From positions 62,001 to 126,000 of the forward strand of contig CAVQSI010000016.1 of assembly GCA_963715825.1 (NCBI GenBank): a stretch of 64,000 bases of DNA, in the 5' to 3' direction. Shown one piece after another: positions 44,505 through 53,484 of this stretch. Both the position numbers and the translations under genes were made by a program. Origin of the DNA: Sva-07 sp963715825. GTDB taxonomy: Bacteria; Actinomycetota; Acidimicrobiia; Acidimicrobiales; Ilumatobacteraceae. Position 1 is the first letter of the stretch, and the number at the start of each line of letters is the position of its first letter. Below the pieces are notes generated by a model, which was not told where the DNA came from, ran no database searches, and was given only the letters and a program-made list of their open reading frames with translations.

Positions 44505-46764
44505 CGGGTGGCCTCCTGCCGGTTCGTGGTGCTGGTGGTGGTGCTGGTCGAGGTCGTGGTGGATGTCGAGGTCGTGGTGGATGTCGAGGGCGGACGGCTG
44601 GCGCGCCCCACGCGGACGGCTCGGGGCCGAGCTCGATCAGCAGACGTCCGCCGGCATGCAGCTCGCTGGTGGTGATCCACGTCCGGTCGAGTGCGGTGCC
44701 GTCGAGGGAGACCGACTGCACGTACTGCGGAGCGCCGTCCGGGTCGGGCTCGACGAAGCCGATCGTGTCGATCACGAAGGTGCCGCGCCTGACCCGGATA
44801 CGGGCGCTCGCGAACGACGGCGCATTCACGAACACCAGGTGCTGGCCCGCCACGGGGAACAGACCCAGCGACGCCCACACGTACCAAGAACTCAGACCGC
44901 CGGAATCGTCGTTGCCGGGCAGACCCCCGCGGCCCGACGAGAACTGGTGCTCGATGATGGCGTGCACGACCTCGGCGGTGCGGTCCGGGCGACCGATGTA
45001 GTGATAGGCCCACGGCACTTCCATGTCGGGCTCGTTGTTCAGACCCTCGAAGCGGTCGAGGGCGTAACCCGCAGCGACCGAGTCCGCGTCGGGGGCGATG
45101 CCGAGCTGCTTCACCGCCGGCTCGCCGAACCCGAAGAAGCGATCGAGCAGCCCGCCGAACGCCGCCTCTCCGCCGGCCAGGTCGATGCGGGCCGCCATGT
45201 CGTGGGTGAGGCGGAACGAGTAGTTCCAGCGGCCCCCCTCGTAGAACGTGGAGTCGACGAGCAGTCCGGTGTCAGGATCGAACGCATCGACCCACTTGGT
45301 CGCCATCGCGTCGAGTTGGCCGGCGAGGTCGTCGTCGCCGATGTGCCGCGCCACCTGAGCGGTGCAGTGGTAGCCGAAGGTGAGGTCGAGGGTGTGGGTG
45401 ATCGGATGGGCGATGCCACGCTCCAGGAACTCCTCGCCGTAGTTGCGTCGCAGGTCGTTGTGCATGTGCACCAACGCCCAGTCCCAGTCGATCTCTGCCA
45501 CACCGAGCGCCACGAGGTCGGCGAGGAACGTGTGCGCCAAGGCGCTGCCCTGCCGTGAGAAGCGATCGGCACCCCGCGCCATCCGATAGCCGATCGGGAG
45601 GTTGCCTTCCTCCTCGCAGATCAACAGCAGCGCGGTGGCCAGTTCCACTGCTCGGTCGGGGTCGAGCAACGTGATCAGCGGCAGCTGCGTCCGATAGATG
45701 TCCCACATCGTCGCGATGTCGAAAACGAACGGACCCGAAGCCGGCCAGAACGGGCTCTCGCCCGGAGCGAAGCACGGCTTGATCATCGAGTGATAGAGCG
45801 CCGTGCTGAACACGGTGCGCCGCTTGCTCGAGGCGGTCTCGACGCGGATCGTGTCGAGCTGTTCGGACCATGCAGCCCTCGTCTGGGATCGACGCGTGTC
45901 GAAGCTGTGATGGTCGGGCCCGCAATCGGCCACGAGGTTCGCCCGGGCCTGGTCGACCCCGCGCAGCGAGAAGCCGAGCCGTAGCTCGATCGCCTGCCCC
46001 GGTTCGGTCGGTCCGCGCAGCAACAGACCGAACGGGCGCAGCGTCGTCGGCCGGATCGAGTCGAAGTCGAGCTGAGTTCCACCCGGCATCAACCGCTGGT
46101 CGTACCAGAGCATCTGACGCCACGTCGGTGTGTCGCACTCGAGGTGAACGGCCAGTGGAGCCCCTTCCACCACGATCTCGCCGTTGGCAACTCCGGGCTC
46201 GATGACGCCGAGGCGTGCTCGCGTCGGCACCGTCCGGCCGTGCTCGATCGCCAGTCCGCCAAGCGAGAAGTCGACCACGAGTCGAGCGTCGCGATGCGCG
46301 GGGAAGGTGTAGCGATGCACCGCGCTCTTCGGTCCGACGGTCAGTTCGCACCGGATGCCGTTGCTCAGGGTCGTGGTGTAGTAGCCGGGCTCGGCGGTCT
46401 CGTCGCTCAGCGGCCACCGTGTGCCGAGGTCGTCGAGCGGATCGAGCATCGGCGTGACGCGCAGGTAGTTGTAGTACTTGCGGATCGCCCCGGTGCCCGA
46501 CTGCTGGAAGTGGGTGAAGCCCGACGCCGCCAGCTGGTCGAACAGGGGAGCGGGAACGCCCTCGGTCGACAGCTCGTGGACGCCGTAGCCGGTTGGGTAG
46601 GCGCCGGAGTACGCGCAGGCCGACACCATGCCGAACGGTGAGGTCGCGCCGGGGTGGGTGTTGCCGACCTGGGGTTTCGGCCACCACCAGCTGGCGGCAA
46701 GCCCGCTCGGGGCTGCGAGATCGGTGACGTCGGTGCCGATGAACGGGTCGACCGCGTCGATCAC
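44501..46764 (-). CDS. GH92 alpha-mannosidase, C-terminal frameshift
   Basis: Ca2+-dependent exo-alpha-mannosidase family. About 754 residues if one missing base near 44605 is restored. Family signatures: VGNTHPGATSPFGMV (N-domain), MWDIYRTQLPLITLLDPDRA, PIGYRMARG, GYHCTAQVARHI, NNEPDMEVPWAYHYIGRPD and the Ca/catalytic GGLPGNDDSGGLSSWYVWASLG. The domain ends LLIELGPEPSAWG in one frame; without the shift the frame runs 380 nt into the glycosyltransferase. In the next frame it ends with a Ser/Thr-rich tail and a stop that overlaps the GT start (ATGA), which looks like the true end. No signal peptide, so it probably acts in the cytosol. GTG start without SD; a 12-codon upstream peptide overlaps it. 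Confidence 0.85.
44521..44590 (-). repeat. Thr/Ser codon repeat at GH92 3' end
   Basis: An 18-nt unit (TCGACATCCACCACGACC) repeats nearly perfectly and continues as ACC/AGC codons. It encodes STSTTT-like tail residues in the +1-shifted frame. Such repeats promote both slippage and assembly error. Confidence 0.6.
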
Positions 46765-46799
46765 GTCGACGCGTCTCGGAGATGTCGGCCCCTACGCAT
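46761..46799 (-). CDS. 12-codon upstream peptide coupled to GH92
   Basis: ATG 46799 (minus) begins MRRGRHLRDAST and ends with TGA at 46761-46763, overlapping the GH92 GTG (GTGA). TACGGT (46806-46811) ends exactly 6 nt before the ATG, the leaderless spacing seen widely here. A translated leaderless peptide would deliver ribosomes to an otherwise SD-less GH92 start. It could instead be an N-terminal frameshift artefact. Confidence 0.4.
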   Translation of the reverse strand: MRRGRHLRDAST

Positions 46800-46888
46800 T
46801 CCGCCACCGTAGGAACTCCATGTTCCACGAGGGTTTCGGCGGTGTGAACTCGCCCGCTTCGGACCGAGCGATCGACGTCGCTGGAGTG

Positions 46889-47641
46889 TCAGGTCTCGTT
46901 GGTCGCGCCCGCGAGGAGCGCAAGGTCCCGCCGCACGTAGCGCAGGTGCGCCCACTCCTCCTCGAGGATCACGCGGACGCAGTCGCCGACGGTGGGATGC
47001 CAGTCGTCGCCGCTGTCCCACGGGTTCTGGCGCTCCTCGGCGAGCAACTCGGGCGTGGCGGTGGCGAGGAAGTCGGTCACCAGCTGCTGCCGCTCGGCTC
47101 GTACGGCGAGGATCTCCTCGAACGCCGGTGCGTCGGTCCGGAAGACCGACACGTCGAAGCCCATCTCGGCCGCACCACCGAAGATGAGGCCGATCTCGTG
47201 GAACGGCTGCTCGATCCCCATGATCCCGCCGCCGAGCCAGGCGTCGGTCGCCAGCACGAGGTGCCGCAGGGTCTGCGCCAGTGACCACTCGTCGTCGACA
47301 TGGGCGTCGATGAGTTCCGGTGGCGTGTTCGCGACGGTTGATGCCCAGGCGGCCTGGGCTGCCACCCAGCCGTCGCGCAGGCCCTCGGGTGTCTGTGCCT
47401 TCTGCAGCTCTCGGCCGGGGAACTGCCGGTTGAGTTCGGCGTCGACGAGCGGGACCACGTCGACGCCGTTGACGATCAGGCTGCCGAAGAACAGATCATG
47501 GCTGTCGATGTCGAGGCCGCCGACGTCGACGCTGCGCATCGTCACCCCACTGACGTCGCACGATCTCAGGGTGGCGCCCTTGAAGCTCTCCCTGACGAAG
47601 GTCGCACCCTCGAACTCCCCACTGCCGGAATGTGTCGCCAT
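46889..47641 (-). CDS. DinB-superfamily protein with pentapeptide-like N-terminus
   Basis: A 250-residue protein. Residues about 8-55 resemble pentapeptide repeats (FEGATFVRESFKGATLRSCDVSGV). The C-terminal four-helix DinB/MSMEG-like domain begins near residue 85; metal-ligand His are suggested by EWSLAQTLRHLVLATDAW and EEEWAHLRYVRRDLALL. DinB-fold enzymes include thiol-dependent (mycothiol/bacillithiol) transferases, so thiol metabolism is possible. CAGAAT ends 6 nt before ATG 47641 (leaderless spacing). It diverges from the PhyH gene. Confidence 0.8.
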   Translation of the reverse strand: MATHSGSGEFEGATFVRESFKGATLRSCDVSGVTMRSVDVGGLDIDSHDLFFGSLIVNGVDVVPLVDAELNRQFPGRELQKAQTPEGLRDGWVAAQAAWASTVANTPPELIDAHVDDEWSLAQTLRHLVLATDAWLGGGIMGIEQPFHEIGLIFGGAAEMGFDVSVFRTDAPAFEEILAVRAERQQLVTDFLATATPELLAEERQNPWDSGDDWHPTVGDCVRVILEEEWAHLRYVRRDLALLAGATNET

Positions 47642-47845
47642 TGCTGCATTCTGTCCGATCGCGGTCGGGGCGACTGACCCCACCTACGGTTCGGTGAGAT
47701 GACCGATCGGGACGTCTCGCTCCTCGCGGATCCCGTAGACCTTCGGCGACGACGACATCCCGGCCGCGGTGACGTTGCTCGACCGATCCGATGGTTTCGC
47801 GATGCGCTTTGCGATCGACGAGGTCTGACGGTCAGACTCCTCGGC

Positions 47846-48622
47846 GTGGACATCGAGGCACTGCGCGACGAGCTGCAACGCGACGGCCAGGTCGTCGTGC
47901 GCGGTCTGCTGGATGCCTCGGACGTCGAGCGTTTCCGGGGCATCGTCAACGCCGCGCTGCCGAACGCCCACAAGGTCGAGCTCCCGCCCGGCAACGAGAC
48001 CTACCAGGCCGCGTTCGATCAGTACATGAACCTGTGGCAGTCCGACGCGGCGGTCGGTGAAATCACCCTGCATCCGGTGCTGGCTCGGACCGCGGCCGCG
48101 CTGCTGGGTGTCGACGCCGTGCGGGTGTACCACGACCAGGCGCTGTACAAGGTCGCGGGTGGTGGGCACACGCCGTGGCACCAGGACCAGTGGTACTGGC
48201 CGCTCGACACCGACCGCACGATCACCATGTGGCTGCCGCTCCACGACGTCGAGCCCGAGATGGGCGACCTCGAGTTCGCTGCGGGCACGCACGCCGGCCC
48301 GATCGGCGACCAGGCAATCTCCGATGCGGCCGATGCCTTCTACGACCGCTACCTGGCCGACGCCGACATCGCCCGCAAGTCGACCGGTGCGATGCGCGCC
48401 GGCGACGCGAGCTTCCACCTCGGCTGGACGCTCCACCGTGCGAACCCCAACCGCACCGACACCGATCGAGAGGTGATGACCGTGATCTGGTTCGCCGACG
48501 GTGCCCGAGTGGTCGAGCCGACCAACCAGGGCCAGCGCCTCGACCGGCTCGTGTGGCTCCGCAACCTCGAACCCGGCGAGCTTGCCGCGAGCGATCTGAA
48601 TCCGCTGGTGGGTGTCGAATGA
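47846..48622 (+). CDS. phytanoyl-CoA dioxygenase (PhyH)-family enzyme
   Basis: Fe(II)/2-oxoglutarate-dependent oxygenase, 258 residues. The PhyH pattern is clear: LQRDGQVVVRGLLDASDVERF at the start, the iron facial triad from WHQDQWYW (His/Asp) and a distal His in GWTLHRANPN, plus MWLPLHDVEPEMGDLEFAAGTH. I chose GTG 47846 (VDIEALRDELQ) since CAGACT ends 7 nt upstream and the residues before it are shadow coding from 47699. The stop overlaps the alpha-glucosidase start (ATGA). The substrate (lipid, sugar or small metabolite) is unknown. Confidence 0.83.
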   Translation: MDIEALRDELQRDGQVVVRGLLDASDVERFRGIVNAALPNAHKVELPPGNETYQAAFDQYMNLWQSDAAVGEITLHPVLARTAAALLGVDAVRVYHDQALYKVAGGGHTPWHQDQWYWPLDTDRTITMWLPLHDVEPEMGDLEFAAGTHAGPIGDQAISDAADAFYDRYLADADIARKSTGAMRAGDASFHLGWTLHRANPNRTDTDREVMTVIWFADGARVVEPTNQGQRLDRLVWLRNLEPGELAASDLNPLVGVE

Positions 48623-50193
48623 GCGACACTCCGTGGTGGCGTGATGCCGTCGTCTACCAGATCTATCCGCGGTCGTTCGCCGACGCGAACGGCGACGGCG
48701 TCGGCGACCTCGCCGGCATCACCTCCAAGCTCGACTATCTGGCCGACCTCGGCGTCGATGCGCTGTGGTTGTCACCGATCTTCACCTCGCCGATGCGCGA
48801 CTTCGGCTACGACGTCGCCGACTACTGCGGTATCGACCCCGTGTTCGGCACCGACGCCGACTTCGACGACCTGATCACCGGCGTCCACGAACGCGGGATG
48901 CGGCTGCTGCTCGACTGGGTACCGAACCACAGCTCCGACCAGCACCCGTGGTTCGCCGAGTCGCGATCGTCGCGTGACAACCCGAAGCGTGACTGGTACG
49001 TGTGGAAGGACGCACTGGCCGACGGGTCGCCACCGAACAATTGGCAGGCGATGTTCAAGCAGGTGCCCGCGTGGACGCACGACGACGCGACCGACCAGTC
49101 GTACCTCCACCTGTTCCTCGCGGAGCAGCCCGACCTCAACTGGGCGAACCCCGACGTGGAGGCGGCGATGCTCGACACGCTGCGCTACTGGCTCGACCGT
49201 GGCGTCGACGGCTTCCGGGCCGACGTCGTCAACTTGATCGGCAAGGGCACGGACGTGCCCGACCTCCCCGACCCCTTCTGGAAGTTCCCGCTTCTCGCGT
49301 GCGACCGTCCCTTCGGCCACGAACTGTTGCGCCGGATCCGGTCGCTCCTCGACGGCTACGACCAGCAGCCGATGATGGTGGGCGAGGTGTACCTGTTGCG
49401 CGATGGCGAGAGCGCCTCCTACGTCGGCACACCGGACGCACCGGAGCTGCATCTGTCGTTCGATTTCCGTCCGCTGCACTCACCATGGGACGCGGATCGC
49501 ATGGGTGAGGCGCTGGCGAAGATGGAGGACGACTTCGCCGAACCGCGTTGGCCCACGTTCGTCCTGTCGAACCACGACCAGGTCCGACACCGCTCCCGCT
49601 ACGGCAGCGAAGCGAGGGCTCGCGCCGCAGCGGTCGTGGCGCTGACCGCCCGTGGGACGCCGTTCCTGTACGCCGGCGAGGAACTCGGTCTGGAGGACGC
49701 CGTCGTGCCGGCCGAGCGCGTCGTCGACCCCGACGGTCGTGACGGGTGTCGTGCACCGATCCCGTGGACCGCCGACGGCGACGCGGAGACGGGCCACGGC
49801 TGGCCGGCGCGACCCTGGCTGCCGTTCCCGGTCAATGCGGCGACCCACGCCGCCGACCTCCAGGTCGCCGACGCCGACTCGATGCACTCGCTGTACCGGC
49901 GGTTGCTCGATCTGCGGCGTCGGCTTGCCGTGTTGCGTCGAGGAAGCATGGACATCGCCCCCCTCGACGGCGCGACGATCAGGTTCGATCGGTGCCTTGA
50001 CGACGATGTCGTCACGACCCTCGTGAACGTGACCGCGACGCCGGTGGCGTGGCCCGCCGACCTCGGCGGCAGCGACGTCGAGGTGCTCCTGTCGACCTCG
50101 AGCACCCGCACCGGCCCGAGTTCGCAGTTGGCCGCCGATGAGGCCGTGGTGCTCAGCCGCGGCGCATCCCCTGATCAGATCCGTTCGAAGTAG
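48619..50193 (+). CDS. GH13 alpha-glucosidase
   Basis: Retaining alpha-glucosidase/oligo-1,6-glucosidase type, 524 residues. It has the GH13 conserved regions: DWVPNHSS (region I), GVDGFRADVVN with nucleophile Asp (region II), MMVGEVYL with acid/base Glu (region III), and VLSNHDQVR (region IV). The start WWRDAVVYQIYPRSFADANGDG is typical of GH13 alpha-glucosidases. No signal peptide, so it probably acts on imported or stored oligosaccharides. Its ATG overlaps the PhyH stop; its end overlaps the convergent glutamine-synthetase-like gene by 19 bp. Confidence 0.93.
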   Translation: MSDTPWWRDAVVYQIYPRSFADANGDGVGDLAGITSKLDYLADLGVDALWLSPIFTSPMRDFGYDVADYCGIDPVFGTDADFDDLITGVHERGMRLLLDWVPNHSSDQHPWFAESRSSRDNPKRDWYVWKDALADGSPPNNWQAMFKQVPAWTHDDATDQSYLHLFLAEQPDLNWANPDVEAAMLDTLRYWLDRGVDGFRADVVNLIGKGTDVPDLPDPFWKFPLLACDRPFGHELLRRIRSLLDGYDQQPMMVGEVYLLRDGESASYVGTPDAPELHLSFDFRPLHSPWDADRMGEALAKMEDDFAEPRWPTFVLSNHDQVRHRSRYGSEARARAAAVVALTARGTPFLYAGEELGLEDAVVPAERVVDPDGRDGCRAPIPWTADGDAETGHGWPARPWLPFPVNAATHAADLQVADADSMHSLYRRLLDLRRRLAVLRRGSMDIAPLDGATIRFDRCLDDDVVTTLVNVTATPVAWPADLGGSDVEVLLSTSSTRTGPSSQLAADEAVVLSRGASPDQIRSK

Positions 50194-51526
50194 CGCTGAC
50201 GTTCCCAGTCGGTCACCGACGCCTGGAACGCGTCGACCTCGACCTGGAAGAACTTGACGTAGTGGTCGGTGACCGCCGTGCCGAGGGTCTCGCGAACCAG
50301 GGTGCTGTCCGCGAAGCGCTCGGCCGCTCGTTCGAGGGTACGCGGCACGCGGGGAAGGTCGGCGGCCGCGTACACGTCACCGTCGAACGCCGGTGGCGGC
50401 TCGATGCGTTCGTCGATGCCACGGAGCCCGCTGGCGAGCGCGGCGGTGTAGGCGAGGTACGGGTTGCAGTCGGCGCCGGGGATCCGGCACTCGATCCGCA
50501 GGCTCGGGCCCTCGCCGACCACCCGGAACCCGGCGGTGCGGTTGTCCTGCGACCAGGCGATGCGAGTGGGCGCCCACGACCCGTCGACGTAGCGCTTGTA
50601 CGAGTTGACCGTCGGCGCGTAGAACGCCATGAAGTCCGCGGTCCCGGCCATCCACCCGCCGAGGAACCACCGGAACAGGTCGCTGCGTTCGCCCCCGACG
50701 TCGAACACGTTCGCCTCGGCGTCGGCATCCCACAGGCTGAGGTGGAGATGGCTGCTGCTGCCCGCCTCGTCGGTGGTGGGCTTCGCCATGAACGTGACGC
50801 TGACGTCCTGCGATTCGGCCAGTTCCTTCATCGCATGTTTCATCAGGCTGTGACGGTCGGCCATGGTCGACACGTCGGCGTACCGGATGTTCAGCTCGTG
50901 CTGGCCGCGACCCCACTCGCCCTTGGAGCTCTCGACCGGGATCCCGGACGCGGTGAGCGCCCGCCGGGCCGCACCCACGTACCCCTCGACGCGGGCGCCC
51001 TGCAGCAGGTGGTAGTCCTCGATGTACCAGCCGGCGGGTTCGAGATCGGCGTACCCCTTGCGATGAGCGTCGCGGTAGGAGTCGTCGAACAGGAAGAACT
51101 CCAGCTCCGAAGCGGCCTTGACGGTGAAGCCGAGTGCGGCGGCGCGCTCGACCTGGCGTGCGAGCATCGACCGGGGAGCAACCGCGACCGGTGTCGTGTG
51201 TCTGCGACGTCGACGACATCGCACAGCACGATCGCCGACGAGTCGGTCCAACCCGCGCGGGTGAGCGTGGCGAGGTCGGCGACGAGGTGGAAGTCGCCGT
51301 AGCCGAGTTCCCAACTGGCGTACTCGTATCCGGCAACGGGTTCCATCTCCATGTCGACCGTCAGCAGGTAGTCGCATGCATGGGTTCCGTGCCCGATCGT
51401 GTGGTCGACGAAGAAGCCGGCGTCGATGCGCTTGCCCAGCAGACGTCCGTAGCCGTCGGTGAAGGCGGCCAGCACCGTGTCGACCTCACCGGAGCTGACC
51501 AGGGAGCGCAGATCGTCGGGAGTCAC
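50175..51526 (-). CDS. glutamine-synthetase-family enzyme, one apparent frameshift
   Basis: ATP-dependent gamma-glutamyl ligase. About 450 residues once one missing base near 51201-51206 is restored; the first about 108 residues (TPDDLRSLVSSGEVDTVLAAFTDGYGRLLGKR) are read in one frame, then TPVAVAPRSMLARQVERAAALG onward in another. Catalytic beta-barrel: ELEFFLFDD, GEWGRGQHELN, SSSHLHLSLWD and RIECRIPGADCNPYLAYTAAL. It lacks the GlnA NRSA-type adenylylation loop, so a GS-like polyamine or amide ligase (GlnA3/PuuA type) is more likely than housekeeping GlnA. GTG start. Diverges from the dehalogenase gene and overlaps the GH13 3' end. Confidence 0.85.
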
Positions 51527-51597
51527 GGTGCCACGGGACAGTAGCGGTCGCCCGGGTCACCGTCGTCATGGCATGCTCGCCCGATGAGGTTCGCACG

Positions 51598-52494
51598 ATG
51601 ACCGTCCCGTACGTTCGCACGCCTGACGACCGATTCACGGAGCTGCCCGACTTCGCGTACGAGCCGAAGTACGTCGATGTCGACGGCCTCCGCATGGCGT
51701 ACGTCGAGGAAGGATCCGGCGACGCTGGCACGTTCCTGCTGCTGCACGGCGAGCCGACGTGGGGCTACCTGTACCGCCGCATGATCCCACCGCTCGTTGC
51801 GGCCGGCTACCGGATCATCGCCCCCGACCTGATCGGGTTCGGCCGCTCCGACAAGCCGACCGATCGCTCCGCCTACACCTACGCCAACCACGTCGCCTGG
51901 CTGACCGAGTTCGTCGGCGGGCTCGATCGACCAGCCGATGGCTTCCACGTGTTCGTCCAGGACTGGGGCGGGCTGCTCGGGCTGCGGATGATCGCGGAGA
52001 ACCCGGACTGGTTCGACCGGGTCGTGATCGGCAACACCGCGCTCCCCACCGGCGAGCCGATGGGCGACGGATTCATGATGTGGCAGCAGATGTCGCAGGC
52101 GATGGACCCGATGGACTGCGGTGCCCTGCTCGGTCGAGCGGTGAACGCCCGCGAGCTGACGGAGGCCGAGATGGGCGCGTACGGTGCGCCGTTCCCCGAC
52201 GAGTCGTACCTCGCCGGGGCTCGCCAGTTCCCGCTTCTGGTTCCGACCTCCCCTGACGATCCGGCGGTCCCGGCCAACCAGGCTGCGTGGTCGGTGTGGG
52301 AGCAGTGGACCACGCCGGTGCTCACGCTGTGGACACCTGGCGACATCGTGCTCGGCCACTTCCAGAGCACGTTCGTCGAACGAATCCCGGGTGCCGAAGG
52401 CCAGCCTCATCAGACGTTCGAGCCCGGCGGTCACTTCCTCCAGGACGACCGCGGCGAGGACGTCGCCGCGGCCATCATCGCCTGGCTGGCCTGA
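51598..52494 (+). CDS. haloalkane dehalogenase, HLD-I-like
   Basis: Alpha/beta-hydrolase that hydrolyses carbon-halogen bonds. The 298-residue protein has oxyanion motif HGEPTWGYLYR (Glu52), nucleophile in VQDWGG (Asp122, with halide-binding Trp123), a cap domain (about 150-220), LWTPGDIVLG with the probable catalytic acid, and His in GGHFLQDD. This order matches subfamily HLD-I (DhlA-like). ATG 51598 (MTVPYVRTPDDRFTELPDF) matches the family start, and GAGGTT ends 6 nt upstream; ATG 51568 is an in-frame alternative. Natural substrate unknown. Confidence 0.88.
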   Translation: MTVPYVRTPDDRFTELPDFAYEPKYVDVDGLRMAYVEEGSGDAGTFLLLHGEPTWGYLYRRMIPPLVAAGYRIIAPDLIGFGRSDKPTDRSAYTYANHVAWLTEFVGGLDRPADGFHVFVQDWGGLLGLRMIAENPDWFDRVVIGNTALPTGEPMGDGFMMWQQMSQAMDPMDCGALLGRAVNARELTEAEMGAYGAPFPDESYLAGARQFPLLVPTSPDDPAVPANQAAWSVWEQWTTPVLTLWTPGDIVLGHFQSTFVERIPGAEGQPHQTFEPGGHFLQDDRGEDVAAAIIAWLA

Positions 52495-52527
52495 TCACAC
52501 CGCTGGCCCGACCCCTGACGTGATCAG
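52491..52527. terminator. hairpin whose arms contain both convergent stop codons
   Basis: CTGATCAC (52491-52498) pairs with GTGATCAG (52520-52527). The left arm includes the dehalogenase TGA and the right arm includes the M14 peptidase stop (TCA on plus). Confidence 0.55.
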
Positions 52528-53442
52528 CCTTCGACGGCGATGGTCCGCACGGCATCTGCGTGCACGATTGCTTCGGCGGGCGACAGCGTCGGGCCGAGTT
52601 CGACGATGAACGCCACGCCGTCGTCGGGACGGAACTCGTTGCGGGCCCATGTGGCAGCGATGCCGGTGTAGGTGCCACCGGTGATCTGGCCCATCGGCAG
52701 GCCCGTCAGCTGTGCGTAGCGTTCGCGCACCCGACCCTCTCGACCCTCCGACGGGTTCACGACGAACAGATCCTGGTGGTACCAGATCGTGATGTCGGGA
52801 CGAAGTTGCGTCATGAAGTTGGTCATCGCCTGGGTCTCGGGTTCGCTCGCCGGGCCGACGCCGGCGTACTGCGAGTCGCCGGGCACGCCGATCGGACCCC
52901 ACTTGTACGGGAAGTTGCGGTTGAGGTCGACGCCGTTGTCGTTCGTGCGGACCTGCTTGGCCTGGCCGTCGGGGTTCATCGACTCGACGATCCACAGCTC
53001 GACGCCGTCGGGCACCGGGCCGGCTCGTAGATCGTCGACGATGGCGACGCCATCGTCCTCGTTGCCGTGGATCACGCCGATCACGAGGACCCGCCGACCG
53101 CCGACGGTGCCGTATCGCTCGGCGACGATCGGCTGGCCGCCGACGGAGAGCCCGAGGCCCACCCGTTCGGCGTCGAGGTCGAGCGGCCCGGCCGTGGTCG
53201 GAATCACGATCGTCGTCGTGGTCGTGCTCGTGGTAGGTCGTGGTCGTCGTGGTCGTGGTCGTGCTCGTGGTGGTCGTGCTCGTGGTGGTCGGGCTCGTGC
53301 TGGTGGTGGGCGCGCTGGTCGTCGAAGCGCTGGTCGTTTCGGGCGCCGCGGTGGTCGGGGCCGCTTCGTCGGTCGCCGACTCCGAGCCGCAGGCAACGAG
53401 CGCGAGCGCCATCGTCGCGGCGAGCAGCATCGTTCGTTTCAC
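52524..53442 (-). CDS. M14-type zinc carboxypeptidase lipoprotein, frameshift in linker
   Basis: Exported metallopeptidase of the M14/zinc-carboxypeptidase group. About 305 residues if one extra base near 53235 is removed. GTG 53442 gives VKRTMLLAATMALALVAC, a lipoprotein signal with lipobox LVAC. A Thr/Ser-rich linker (about 40 residues) follows and contains the shift. The catalytic domain has HGNEDDG (zinc His/Glu), DLNRNFPYKW (substrate Arg/Asn), IWYHQDLF and the late Glu in FIVELG. It may trim peptidoglycan or peptides at the cell surface. TACGGT ends 7 nt before the GTG. Diverges from the cytochrome gene. Confidence 0.85.
53202..53345 (-). repeat. GTC/GTG-rich Thr-codon repeat (lipoprotein linker)
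   Basis: Dense ACC/ACG/AGC codons on the minus strand encode a near poly-Thr linker. The frame changes inside it near 53235. Confidence 0.6.
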
Positions 53443-53484
53443 CGGATCGACCGTACCGCACGGTTCGGATGCCACACTGGCGCC

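Noticed and set aside
47699..47845. Longer PhyH protein from ATG 47699
   Set aside because: Residues are Arg-rich and non-conserved; GTG 47846 with CAGACT box fits family length.
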